DNA of 64,000 nt from Sabellastarte sp. h YS-2021. Lineage: Eukaryota > Annelida > Polychaeta > Sabellida > Sabellidae. The notes below the pieces were generated by a model that saw nothing but the letters and a program-made list of their open reading frames with translations, was not told the DNA's origin and made no database searches. Positions 46,331 through 58,200 of this stretch are shown piece by piece; the stretch's first letter is position 1; each line of letters opens with the position of its first letter. The stretch lies in contig OZ024931.1 of assembly GCA_964017235.1 (NCBI GenBank), positions 19,382,189-19,446,188 on the forward strand. Direction: 5' to 3'. The position numbers and the translations under genes were made by a program.

Positions 46331-48180
46331 TATCTAATCTAGACTACTGCTTTGCAGGCGCAATATATCTTCCCCACAAAGGGAACTCAGTGTGCTGAGT
46401 TATGTCCTAAACCCAAATATGTTCCTGGCTAACTTCATCCTCACCAAGGCCAAAGAAAGGAGGACAGTTAACAAAAATCATTATCATAAGGAGAGTCGAG
46501 GGGCATTCAAGGTCAGAAATCTGGAGTTGTGGGTGTGACCAAGAGGGAAGGAAACTAAGTTGGGAAACTGGAATTAAAGAGGTGGGTTTTGAGGTGTTTC
46601 CTGAAAGATGCAACAGAGGGGCTATTTCTTATTTGGAAGGGGAAAGAGTTCCAAAGAACCGGGGCATAGTGACTGAAAGAGCTAGAATTGGAGAAAAGTT
46701 TGACTGATTTATAAACCTTACGTCAAAAGTGGGGGTGTGAAGGAACTTGAGTTTTGGGGTACTTCGCCTTGTATTCCTGAAAGAGGTGTAGGGATGAATT
46801 AATTCTCTTAGGTAAACTGGTTGACCCTTGTTGAGAATTTTGTATGTAATGAGACCAATTTTGAATTTGTATCCTATATTTGACAGGGAGCCAGTGGAGT
46901 TTTTTCAGTTGAGGGGTAATGTGAGAGTATTTAGAGGAACAGGTGACAAGCCTACAGAGTGAGTTTTGGACTAACTGCAATCTTCTTAACTCAAAATCTG
47001 CAAGTGATAATTTATTTATTTATTTATTTAGGGTTTTACGTCGCTTTCAACACTGTACAGGTCATATCACGACAGGTAGTTGGAAGGGCAGAGGAAGCCA
47101 GTACATACAGTTCGCTAGGGTTCTGTACTGTAAACTGCCGACCAACGGCAAGCAACTACCAGCTTTCCCACTTAAGGCCATGATGGGGATCGAACCCCGG
47201 CCGAGGTGGTAGGCAAGAGTGTTACCACTCTGCCACCGTGGCCCCCTGTAAGTGATAAGAATAGGGAATTACAGTAGTCCAATCTGCTGCTCACCAAAGC
47301 ATTTGCTAAAAGAACTGATGTCTAGAAGGGGACGAATTCTATAGAGGTCTCTCTCATGAACTCTGGTGGACTTTATGACCTGTGACACATGGTCTGAGAA
47401 TGAGAAATTGGAGTCGAACACCACTCCAAGGTTCCTAACACTTTGTGCTGGTGAGACCCGATTACCGAGAATATTGATCGGAAAGTGAGAAAGGAGTTGT
47501 TTACGATTATTTTTGGAGCCTATCAGAATAAACTCAGTTTTCTCAGGGTTGAGTTTTAATTTGTTTGCAAACATGAAATTTTGAATGTCGTTTAGGCAGT
47601 TTTTTAGTTTTTGTATAGAGTGAGAGAAATTTGTTGGTGAGAGTGTTATATATAACTGAGTGTCATCGGTGTAGAAATGGTGGTTAATACTACTGTGAGA
47701 GTGAATGATTGAACTAATTGGGTTAGTGTAGACGGAAAATAGAATTGGGCCAAGGACGGAGCTTTGGGGGACCCCATACTAGATCGCAGCAGAATGTGAA
47801 AGTGTGCTACCTACCTTGACTGAGTGTGTCCTTCCTGACAGGTATGACTTGAACCAGCCAAGTGCTAGTTAACTGATACCATAGTAAACAATAAGTCTGT
47901 CCAGGAGAATGGTGTAGTCAATGGTATCGAACGCAGCTGATAGATCCAAAAGGTTAGGGCTATAACAGACCCTTTGGCTATATTGAGGAGAATGTCATTG
48001 TGAATATTAAGAAGAGCACTTTCGGTTGAATGGTGTTTTCTATACGTCGATTGGAAGGCAGTCATAAGGCCAGCTTCATCAAGGTGAGTTTGTAGCTGGA
48101 CTGCCACTATCCTTTCAAGTATCTTTGAAATGTAGTTCAGATTGGAGACAGGCCTATAGTTTTTGAAGATTTCTTTGTCT
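46331..48180 (-). mobile_element. CR1/L2-like LINE fragment, opposite orientation
   Basis: Minus-strand RT pieces run from KNYRPVSNLNYISKILERIV at 48170 through FQSTYRKHHSTESALL, NKLKLNPEKTEFILIGS and NLGVVFDSNFSFSDHV to the C-terminal LQKLHWLPVKYRI-like segment near 46880. Several frameshifts and stops make it clearly dead. The 3' end is near 46331. A SINE interrupts it. Confidence 0.85.
47011..47245 (-). mobile_element. tRNA-derived SINE with target-site duplication, nested in LINE
   Basis: Minus strand: CCACGGTGGCAGAGTGGTAA (A box), GGGGTTCGATCCCC (B box), body CAGTTTACAGTACAGAACCC, tail GAAAGCGACGTAAAACCC then (TAAA)n. Flanked by CTGCAAGTGATAA (46998-47010) and CTGTAAGTGATAA (47246-47258). 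Confidence 0.92.
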
Positions 48181-48650
48181 AAGTATGATTTATGATTTCA
48201 ACATTGGTTTCAATTTAAGGATGATTTTTTATTTCAACGTTGGTTTCAATTTAATTATGACACACAAGCTACAATGATTCAAATAAATAAGACAGTGTAA
48301 ACAACCTGATTTTACCCATTGTATCCAACCCGATTTCATACATTGGATTCAACCAAAAACAATGTGCAAAATCTACACATATTTCAACCAGATTTCACTC
48401 ATTGAATTTAGCCTGATTTCAATGTGGGTTTCAACATGATCTCACTGGTTGGATCCAACCAAAAATGGTTTGCAAAATCTACATGTATTTCAACCAGATT
48501 TCACCTATTGAATTCAACATGATTTCAACGTTGGTTTCAACATGATTTCACCAGTTGGATCCAACTAAAACGGTTTGCGAAATCTGCACATACTTCAATC
48601 CGATTTCTGTGTTGGATTCAACCAGATTTCAAAGTAGTGTGCCTGCTGGG
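48181..48650. repeat. Subterminal TTCAACC-rich tandem repeats, right block
   Basis: Same family as 46080-46330. About four units, with alternating TTGGATTCAACC and TTGGATCCAACC, ending in GTGTGCCTGCTGGG at 48650. Confidence 0.75.
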
Positions 48651-49118
48651 AGATTACCAATAATAGATTGATGCAGAACCTGGTGTGACCTCAAATAGTA
48701 AACATTGAACTGTGGTAAACCACACAAGTGACCTAAATGAACACAATTATTGTTCGTCTTTGCCGTTAGAATGATCAAATATCAATGACTTGTTTGTATA
48801 TTTATGTAACAGATGGTAAAAGATCTTCTACTGTTAACAAGGCGGCAGTCAAGGTTCCAGAACCGATATTGTTGTTTGGGTTTAGCGTGTCCAATCCAAC
48901 ATGTCAGCGCCCTTGTTTATATGACGACACGGATGAAACCAGTAGATACTGTATAAAAATTAAACAGTTTTATTTTCAGTGTATCAGAACAATATTAAGT
49001 TTAAATAATAATGATAAGTGTTTTGTATATACGTTTGTAATATATAATACGTCCTTGTTACTGCTGAATAATGATATAATGTGGAAAATCTTTGAATATC
49101 GCTCAAGAATGAAAAGGT

Positions 49119-50032
49119 AGTGGTTTCTACCGGTAAACGCCCGCCTACCAGTGAACGCCTCCCCCCCCTTATATTTCTTTGTTGGAGGTCAAGGACAAAT
49201 GCTTCTATAAGCATACAAAATGGGCGTTCACTGGTATTTCCGATTTGCGGTAAAAACGGCCGATAGTAGAGATAAATTATGAAAATATAAAGCTTGGAAA
49301 CAAATGTAATAACATGGTCCTCGATTATTATAGTGGATGATCGTAAAGTCGATCACTTAAGGGAGACTTATAAAGCATGATTGTTCTCACTTAATAAAAT
49401 TAAACTCAACCTCAAAATATTAAGGTACATTAAAAAATACGACTTCATAAAGCAAATAAACTGACAAACTGCTGCAAGACTTAAAAGATTTTTTTTCCAC
49501 AGAAAGTTCAAACTTGGGGTTGAAAATGCAGAAAAAAGACTGTCATTTGTAAGATTGATCATTAAGTCGATCACCAAGTACCATCACTTTCATTGGGAAC
49601 AACAAGATCAAAGATTTGTTGCAATATGATCAATTATATCTATCGAACAAAAATTCTTACACATATTTTATATTAGTTGTATTATAATAAACTGGATGGC
49701 TTATTTCTGTATTGAGGCAATATTTTAGTGTTCATTTCAGAAAATATGCAAATATATTTGCCTGGAACACATTGCACGAATATTTTTGTAGAATACATTC
49801 AGGAAAAGGGTGCTTGTTTATTTGCAAATTCAAATGAAGTCAGCCATGTGCAGTAAAGCTGTCAATGCTGACTGATCGACTTAATGAGCATATCGACTTT
49901 ACGATCATCTACTATACTTGTAGTGTATACCATTTGACAATCTGTTGGTAGAAGAATATAATATAAAGCTGTTAATACAATTTAAATTCAATATATTATC
50001 TTCAGCATGACGTTCACTGGTAGAAAGCCACT
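49119..50032. mobile_element. Non-autonomous inverted-repeat element, outer pair
   Basis: AGTGGTTTCTACCGGTAAAC at 49119 mirrors GTTCACTGGTAGAAAGCCACT ending at 50032, with a few mismatches. The AT-rich interior holds a second inverted pair. Confidence 0.6.
49329..49916. mobile_element. Inner MITE with TATAGT(G/A)GATGATCGTAAAG ends
   Basis: 49329-49353 and 49892-49916 are inverted repeats of 25 bp with one mismatch. The interior (about 540 bp) is AT-rich and non-coding. Confidence 0.75.
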
Positions 50033-50433
50033 AGTGGTGGCCCGGTTAGACCGATTAATCTGTCTCTCAGCCAATTTTTAAAAGGTGGATGTATTGGTGA
50101 GAGACAGATGGCATAAGTATGCAAAAAACATAAACGTCCTGAAGGGCAACAAATGGCACACATCCTGACATTACACATGTACTAGGCTACCACCTTGAGT
50201 ATCAAGGATGTGCCCCGCATTAAAAGAAATAAACTTTTTGCATAGTTAATGGATATATTTACCAAAATTTATTTCACTTACAAAATTTCATCATTGTTAC
50301 AAAATTTCATCATTGTTTATACAAACAGGAAGTGCAGAAAAAGAGTCAATATTACTGCAAACACAGAAACGTGTGTTCCTACATCTAACTACTTTATACT
50401 GTTAATACATTTAAGTGGATATTTTATGGGCCT

Positions 50434-51138
50434 GTTCCACCAAAAGATTAAGCCCCGATCCTGTCTGGGACCCTTAATCGTGGGTAGTCTTGGAAAAAAT
50501 GGAAAAAAAATTGACCAATGGGGTGGAAGACAGAATCGGTATGAAGGTCTGGGATTAACTACAGATCGGCCTCAGGACGCCCCAGGAGGCCCCAGACAGT
50601 CCCTAACTGGTCTGGGACTAAGAACAGACTAAGCCATTTGTCTGGTCGGTTTCAACCACGATCCTGTCGTAGACAAACCGACTGGGTCCCAGGACGCCTC
50701 AGGCCTCCTGGGACTAAGAGCCGACTAACCCAGGATTAAGTCCCGACCCCACAAGGTGTCCTGAGGCGTCCCCAGGCGTCCCCAGACCGAGATAGCCGAT
50801 TTTTGTTTTGCAATGGGACTAAGGGTCGCAGGAGGCCTGGGACTAAAAATAGAGGGTCTGGGACTAAGGGTCGGCGACTAAGGGTCGCAGGCGGCCTGGG
50901 ACAGCATAGGACTGTGTAAATTTGATCTGAGGAGGCCTGAGGAAGCCTGGGACTGGACATTTTGTTTATGGCGGGAAAAAATAATCGGTTGGGGTCGTGT
51001 GAAATATCAAACATGTTTGATTTCTCACACGGCCCCAACCGACCACAACCGACCCTTACAGGACGCCTGGGACTAAGCAAATATTTCAAACCGACCCTCA
51101 AAAACCCTTAATCGGGAGCCTTAGTCGTGTGGTGGAAC
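50434..51138. mobile_element. Non-autonomous element with GTTCCACCA inverted ends and GC-rich internal repeats
   Basis: GTTCCACCAAAAGATTAAG at the left pairs with CTTAGTCGTGTGGTGGAAC at the right (15 of 19 matching). The interior repeats GGCCTGGGACTAAG, GGGACTAAGGGTCGCAGG and CCTGAGGCGTCC words in both orientations, in strong GC contrast with its surroundings. Confidence 0.68.
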
Positions 51139-51626
51139 ACCCACATTAAAGTTTAAAGTGACAGTAATTTTCAGATATTGAAGTTTTATGTGTGGCGAGG
51201 AACTCTGTCCCAAAATGCCATCCATCAGTTTTAAAAAGGCATATTTTGGGACAGAAAACTCGGTCTATGGCCCAGTGGACCAATTCACGCCCATGTACCT
51301 ATTCACGCCGTCCCTCAATTTTCTTAGAGATTTATTATTTTTCATAGAAAAGATGTTGACCACGACATAGATAATTATCAAACTGATCATATACATTGGT
51401 ACTGCCATGCTACCAATTATCGCCGGGTACCATTTATCGCCACCGGAAAATAAAACATTCATATTTCAGTAATGGCCACACATTTTGTAAGCTTTTCATT
51501 GTGTATCAGTTCTATTCACTGTTGAAATGATTTTACCTTATTTGCTATTTATAAGTAGAGATTTCAAAAATCGTACAACCTAGGCATTCATTGGCTTGTT
51601 AAATGCATTTAAATCAAATATATATT

Positions 51627-52280
51627 CAACAAATAAGAATACTTCGTACTTAACGAATATGAATATAGGAATTTACACGGTCAAGAATATTCGCGGTAGG
51701 AAGTTTTGCGTACAAATTTTGGGATATACACGGTCAATCTAGGAACATCTCCAAACAATATTGCCTCATTAATATTAATGAATAAATATGTAACGTCACA
51801 GAATTTCTTTGGGGTTTCCTAGCGATATAAATAGAAAAGCTGGTTTAAGATGAAAACTACCTGCATATTTCCTGTTCACGGACCTGCCTCATTACCTCCA
51901 TATTTCCTGTTCACGGACTTGCCTCATTAATATTAATGAGGCAGGTCCGTGAACGAACAGGAATTATGCTGGTAGTTTTCATCTTAAACCAGCCTTTCTA
52001 TTTATAAAATATTGTCAGGAAACCCCCTCAAAGAACTGCCGTGACCTTATATTTGCTCATTAATATTTATAGGGCAGGTACTGGTAGTTTTCATCTTAAA
52101 CCAGCATATCATTTTATAAAATATTATTAACCGCGAATCTATAATATATTTACCACGAATCTTCCATATATCTACGGCGAATTTTCCAAATATTAACCGC
52201 GAATCTTCCAATATTGACCGCGTATCTTCCTGACAGCGTATATTCCAGACACCAACAAATAAGAATACTTTGTACTTAAC
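51627..52280. repeat. 28-bp direct repeats flanking a palindromic segment
   Basis: 51627-51654 and 52253-52280 match at 27 of 28 positions (CAACAAATAAGAATACTT(C/T)G...). Between them lie repeated CCGCGAAT(C)TTCC words at the right side and the palindrome. Confidence 0.72.
51763..52079. repeat. Large near-perfect palindrome centred at 51931
   Basis: The centre CCTCATTAATATTAATGAGG (51922-51941) extends into arms that contain GTTCACGGAC, GCTGGTTTAAGATGAAAAC, AAATAGAAA and GGTTTCCT on the left and their complements on the right, to about 150 bp per arm with small indels. Confidence 0.82.
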
Positions 52281-52289
52281 CCTCACTAA

Positions 52290-54490
52290 ATATTCACTTA
52301 TTTTGGTGTAACACCTAATATGCCTTATTTTTTATTCTTTATCTGCCATTGTTTATCATAACTGAAATATATTTTTGTTGTATTTGTAGCCATTAATATA
52401 AACCATTCTGGTCGCCCTATATATGAAATCTTATTGCAAATCAGAGATTTTTTAAAAAAAAAGTTAAGAGGCCAAAACTGTTACCTAAATATTATTTTAT
52501 TTAAAAATCACAACAGAGAAACACTAGTGTTTGGTTAAGGACTTTGTAATCTAAGTACAACAGAAATTATCCCTCACCACATTTGAATACTAATGCAGAA
52601 CTTAGCACTACAAATATTTTCGTGCAGTGAAATAATATTTATTAAACATTAAAAAGTATGTATTGAAGCCAAGTAAAAGTCAAATAATATTTCAATTATC
52701 TGTTTCAATAATCCCCACTAAAGGTTTGCACTAATGTTTCATCAGAACCATTATTGCATTTGTAATATTTCAGGGAAACTCAAAATATTCCCTCAAGCAA
52801 TTGAAAAATATTCAACCAGCTTAAAAAAATAAATATACCAAGGAAAATAGGTACAAGAAATGAAGCTATGCTTGAATCCAATTTAAAATCTTATTTTCCT
52901 GGGCAAGGATGGCGTGGTCACTGGTTTTCATAAAATAGACATACTTTCATTAAATTAGAATTAAAATTATTTTTTCATTACATTTTCGGTATTGATGCAT
53001 CATTTTACATTGTAATCTTTATGTTTAAATATTAAAGTTATTGTTTGATGAATTACCAAAGCTTTGTATTTTTATGTATCATATATTCAAAAGTCCAAAC
53101 CTAATACAAAAAAAAAACATGAAACTTTGCATTGTAGTACACTCAGTATAAATTGTCGAAAAAATTACTTAAAAATTACAAGTCAGATAACTACACTTTC
53201 AAATACCCCAAAATTCATGGAAGCAGGAATTAAAGAAATTCGAGGTTTAGGAGATACCACATATGAATGGCATTAAATTCAAACCAATCCTACTTGTCCT
53301 GAGGTAGATCGATGGATTTATAATTTGGTAAGGATTTGGGTCACATAATAATCTGAAGGATCTAGATTCTCTGGATTATGTTTGTGAAAAAGGCCTGTTT
53401 TCTGATACCACTACACTAACAGTCAACTGTCCTTGATTTGATGGTCTTGTAAAGCTGAGTATGTGTACATTTACATGAGCACTGCCATAAATGTGGCAAA
53501 AAATTTAAACAATATGGGTACTGTATAGAAAGGGCATTTCTTTGTGTAGGTTTTGCATTTAGTTTCAAGCCGTCACCACTTTCTACATTATCTGCCAGCT
53601 CCCGCAGGCAAGATTGGACTAAAATATGTGATAAATTTCATGTTCTTTGGTATTGAAATTTTTGTCTCATTTGATGGTGATATAATGATAAAAATTGGGC
53701 CAGAAATAAAGATGTTCTGGCCGTTTAAAAAAGTCATGTTGTCTATGTTAGTTTATTTCCCACAGATATAACCAAGTTTACCTGCAAGTCGCATCCATTA
53801 GCCACATACTGCATCTTTGCAAGTAGATACATACACTTATGTACATTTATGTATTTTTTTAATATTAATGTAAATTTTGTGGAAACTTTTAAGGATCCAT
53901 ACACTATTGCCATATTTCTTGAATATTAGAACAATTTCCTTTTACTTTTTAAAAACTAAAATGGTACTTCTTGTTTGCTTCGATGCTTGTAGTTTTGTAA
54001 AACAATATTAGATTAGATTAAAATAAAATATTTGAAAACTACATAATGTCGCAAGTGAAATTATTGCCAATTAAATATAAACATGTACTGAAACAATTCA
54101 AATAATGCACTGGCACTGTAAGGTTAAATTGCATTCTGTAAAAATTTTCTGAATTTATTTTTTATTTTGGAAATAGTTCCAAGCTACAGCTATTTTGTGA
54201 CATTGGTATATCAGTTACTGTTTGTTTTCAATATTTATACTGATACCCTGTCAAAACTCCATAGCCTTAATTTTTTCCAATTTCTGTTGAGGATAAGTCA
54301 GTGGCTTTGCAGAGTATTGAGAGCAGTTTACTGAAATCTTTTTTGTGAACACATATAATTGAAAGAAAACTTACAATAGTAGACACAGACCTTGAATTTG
54401 ATAAAAAATACATAAACTTTTTAATCCATATGATCTTTTATAGCAGTGTCATTGAGCAGAGCTGTCATTCATGTTTTGGGTTGCAAGAAG
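52290..54490. other. Intergenic DNA, no gene seen
   Basis: Very AT-rich. Short ORFs only. I recognise nothing. Confidence 0.35.
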
Positions 54491-54492
54491 TG

Positions 54493-54717
54493 CTATTCAA
54501 TTGGAGTTGGAGATGTACTAAAACATGTCTTTTTCGAAATCCAGAATTGGAAAGGTTTTGCATTGGCAGCATCCAGATCTACATATTTTTGATACCGACC
54601 CTTGTCTGGTTTCTCTAATGCTGTTGTGTAACCTAACTGTTTTAACATCGGTATTTTAAGCACCACCATGGGCACTTTGGCTTGCCTAAGTTCCGGCAGT
54701 GTAAAGCATATTGCATG
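54493..54717 (-). CDS. Possible terminal exon of an unrecognised minus-strand gene
   Basis: Open from a good acceptor (GTTTTCCAG at 54718) to a TAG at 54493: 74 codons with balanced composition (LPELRQAKVPMVVLKIPML...KPDKGRYQKYVDLD...), more protein-like than the plus strand here. It could also start at the internal ATG at 54669, giving 58 residues head-to-head with COX11 only about 200 bp away. I do not recognise the family. A retrocopy fragment is another option. No upstream exon was identified. Confidence 0.35.
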   Translation of the reverse strand, partial: HAICFTLPELRQAKVPMVVLKIPMLKQLGYTTALEKPDKGRYQKYVDLDAANAKPFQFWISKKTCFSTSPTPIE

Positions 54718-54866
54718 CTGGAAAACAGCGAAAACTCAATTATCATCTGTACAGTTTGAAAACCAGCAATTCTCCTTAGTCATATTGTACTCTGGTCCTT
54801 TGTTAATAAATCCTCATGGTTGTATTTAATTTTTTTTCCAGAGCTTTTAAATAAGCGGTGCATACA

Positions 54867-55274
54867 ATGAACTCTGTATTAAAGATGGCAAGCCCACTTC
54901 AGCTGCAGGCATGTCAGCAGTTGAAGCAGCTGATTTCAACTACAACTTCCAGAACAAACTTCTCAGGTGTTCATAATGGATTGAAGATTTTCCCAGACAC
55001 TTCCTCAAAAGGCTTACATATTTTGTCTTACAACTGCTGCAGATATTTTACCCAGTACCTACACACCGGTAAGAGGCATGTAGGTCGATTTGTGGGAATG
55101 AATTCAAAGGTGCAAAACAGGTTTCTGATTCCTTATAGAACACTGTCACAGCGTACATCATCAAGAGGTTCTACTGGAGTCCCTACCTCTACAGTACTGT
55201 ATATAGGAGCAGCAGGGATATTTATGCTGGGTCTAGGATATGCTGGTGTCCCACTCTATAGGATGTTCTGCCAG
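54867..55274 (+). CDS. COX11: COX11 first coding exon (presequence, TM, VPLYRMFCQ)
   Basis: Encodes 136 residues up to the Cys-Gln at the donor (CCAG then GTAAAA). A pyrimidine-rich run ending CCAG at 54838-54841 lies just upstream with an in-frame TAA after it, so this exon may follow a 5'UTR exon. Otherwise transcription simply starts nearby. Confidence 0.93.
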
Positions 55275-58200
55275 GTAAAAATGTTTTCGGAGGTTATAAT
55301 TTGCACCATGTGTGTGCGTACGTCCGTGAGTCCATGCGTGCGTGCGTTTGTCACGCAGTTTCCTCTAAAACTGCTACAGTTACATATTTTTGGTAAGTTA
55401 CTAGTCCTAATGAATTTTTATGCCCTTCAGTATTTTTTTTGTGAACTTTGGCCTACTTTTGAGTTTTGAGTAAGTAATAGCACATTTACTCAGTATAATT
55501 AAATGGCTTATAACTCTCAAACTATTGCATGTACAGTATTTTCTTCAAATATGTTATTCAGGTACTTTTCCTGCACCTACGACATGATCAGTAGTTTGGA
55601 AGTGTATCTCCATAGTTAAGTGAGTAATAGCTACTTTGTCACTTTTTAATGGTAACCATAATGAGTAAATGGTTTCTATCTTCAAAAGTATTGCAGGTAC
55701 ACAATTTCTCTCAAATATGTTGTTCATCTACTTTTTTGTGAACTGTAACATATTTAGGTTTCACACCTGTTGCTCAATGTACAAGTGAGTAATGGCTACT
55801 TTATTGCTACTTTTAGTGAAAATGTGAAAAATCACTAATATCTCGAAAACCGTAAGAGATATAGTGATTTTGAGTGTATTTTTGACCCACAGGGTAGTAC
55901 AAGAGTGTCCTATGCAAAGGGGAAAAATTTCAATTTTCACCACTTTTGGCGGCCATCTTGGATTTTAGCGGAAAATGAAACATTGAAAATATCTCAGAAA
56001 TGGTAAGAGATAGAGTAATTTCAATCGAATTTTTCGACCCACAGGGTAGGACAGGAGTATCCTGTGCCTAGGGGAAAAGTTTCAATTTTCGCCACTTTTG
56101 GCGGCCATCTTGGATTTTAGTGGAAAATGAAACATTGAAAATATCTCGAAAATGGTAAGAGAATGAGTGATTTCGAACAAATTTTTCGACCCACAGGGTA
56201 GGATAGCAGTATCCTGTGCCTAGGGGAAAAGTTTCAATTTTCACCACTTTTGGCGGCCATCTTGGATTTTAGTGGAAAATGAAACATTGAAAATATCTTG
56301 GAAACGGTAAGAGATAGAGCCATTTTGAGCGAATTTTTGACCCACAGGGTAGTACAGGAGTATCCTATGCAAATTGCAAAGGGGAAAAATTTCAATTTTC
56401 GCCACTTTTGGCGGCCATCTTGGATTTTAGCGGAAAATAAAACATTGAAAATAGCTCGGAAACGGTAAGAAATACCTAGGAGAAAAATTTCAATTTTTGC
56501 CACTTTTGGCGGCCATCTTGGATTTTAGTGGAAAATGAAAATTGTGAATATCCCGAAACTTTATTTCTTCCCCTTTAATACTTGGCGGGAGATACACACC
56601 GTGGCAGTGGTCTTGTTTTTTATAAAACAAATCCTAAATGTACCATTTTATTGCATGCTAGTCACATGTTTAACAGTAAATAACAAAAAATTGTCTGAGA
56701 TTAAAATAAGTTTATTAACATTTTGTGAGATGGATATCGGAACCCATGACCAGCTTAGATAGATCCTAAACCAAACTATTTACTGAAGAAGGTCAGTGAT
56801 GATTACTCTTTGTTGTTACTAACTTACTAGATGTAATTTTACTGTTATCAGTAATGTTCATAAATAGTAATGAAATATATATTGCAAAAGCAACACCTTG
56901 ATTAAATTTCTAGCAGTAGTAATGGAGGGTATGTACACTATATTCAGGTATGTGGAATAGTTTGTTGTCAAAAAAAGTTAAATGTGTAAATTTTAATGTA
57001 AATTGTGTGTATTTGAAATCTGTAAAAGGACATTAAAGCTCAGATATAAGTTCTCCAGATTATCTGGAGTGACATGTGCAGTGGGGCCTTGTTTTTGCAG
57101 CACATAACTTCATCATTAAGGGGAATACCCAACTTGTCAAAACTAAATAGAAGAACTAAATATACATGTAGTTTTTCTGCTGTTAATACACCAGGCTACT
57201 GGTTATGGAGGGTCTGTGATGGTCACACCTGGACATGATGCATCTAAGGTAGAAGGCATGCAGCCAGTACAAACAAGAAGGATCACCGTCAAGTTCAATG
57301 CAGATACTGCCTCCAGCATGCAGTGGAAGTTCAGACCACAGCAGCCAAAAGTAGATGTAAGCCCTTTTTTCCGCACTTCACTGATCCTGTTCTGGGCCTT
57401 AAGGTTGTAAGAAGTGCAGTTTCAATATAAACATAAATTTTTAATTTGGCTTTGCATATTGAAGTATCATTTACCAAAAACATGCTTCATTTCATAGTCA
57501 CTAGTGCCTCATTTACCAAAAACATGCATAAGATGTTTAAGAAATATCGTCATTTTACCACAAGATAGCTGTACAAGCAAATAAATTCCTTAAAGTTCTC
57601 AAGGTTAATCTTTCAGTATTTGAATATTGTATGATTAAAATATAAAGTGCTTATAAAATACAATAATATTATGAAAATACTGCCACAAGAGGCGTTAGAT
57701 TTACATTTAAATATGTACTACAGGTGTGTACACTGAAATTTTGGAAGCTATACTGATCTATATTGAAATACTGATACACGATACAGGCCTTGATTTCTAT
57801 CACTCCCTGAACTTTGGCTGCTGAATGAGCTAGACTCAAGGACCAACACCGTGGTTTAAACTGGCTTGGTCCACTGATTGATGAAAGAATGTTTTTTTTA
57901 AATACTTAACTTTCCACTTATGTTTCACTTTTGAGTATCCATGAATGGGCTGCTCTGTAGTGACTGCTATTGCATGCATTCTCAGGACATTCCCTTCTTA
58001 TACATTCTTTGCATTTATCGGTGCCATTTGCTATGCATAATTAGCATTACAAACTTGTTTACAAGTGTCACATTTTTGTTAATATATCTGATGTTATGTT
58101 TTCTACAAATACATTATTTGCATCATACCAAAAGATATTTTTGCAGAGCTTCTGCTTGTTACCCCACAGTCTTTAAGGACTGTGCAGGTATTGTTTTCAC

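Larger units (their letters stand above)
42281..48650. mobile_element. Composite element bounded by CCCAGCAGGCACAC inverted ends
   Basis: CCCAGCAGGCACAC at 42281-42294 and its exact reverse complement at 48637-48650. The left 3.6 kb (minus its LINE) is the inverted copy of 1-1312. The right part has subterminal tandem repeats. It may be one nested element or two related elements side by side. No transposase ORF is visible. No clear target-site duplication. Confidence 0.55.

Noticed and set aside
38190..47245. tRNA genes suggested by A and B boxes
   Set aside because: Heads lack a full cloverleaf and continue into shared SINE bodies and tails.
48785..49120. 111-codon plus-strand ORF
   Set aside because: No recognisable motif and it becomes low-complexity AT-rich. 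It could be chance.
54858..54866. GTG start for COX11
   Set aside because: Eukaryotic nuclear gene; the ATG at 54867 or 54885 is the reasonable start.
55275..55469. COX11 coding continuing past 55274
   Set aside because: Sequence after the donor is repeat-derived. The homologous ATGYGG block is in the next exon.
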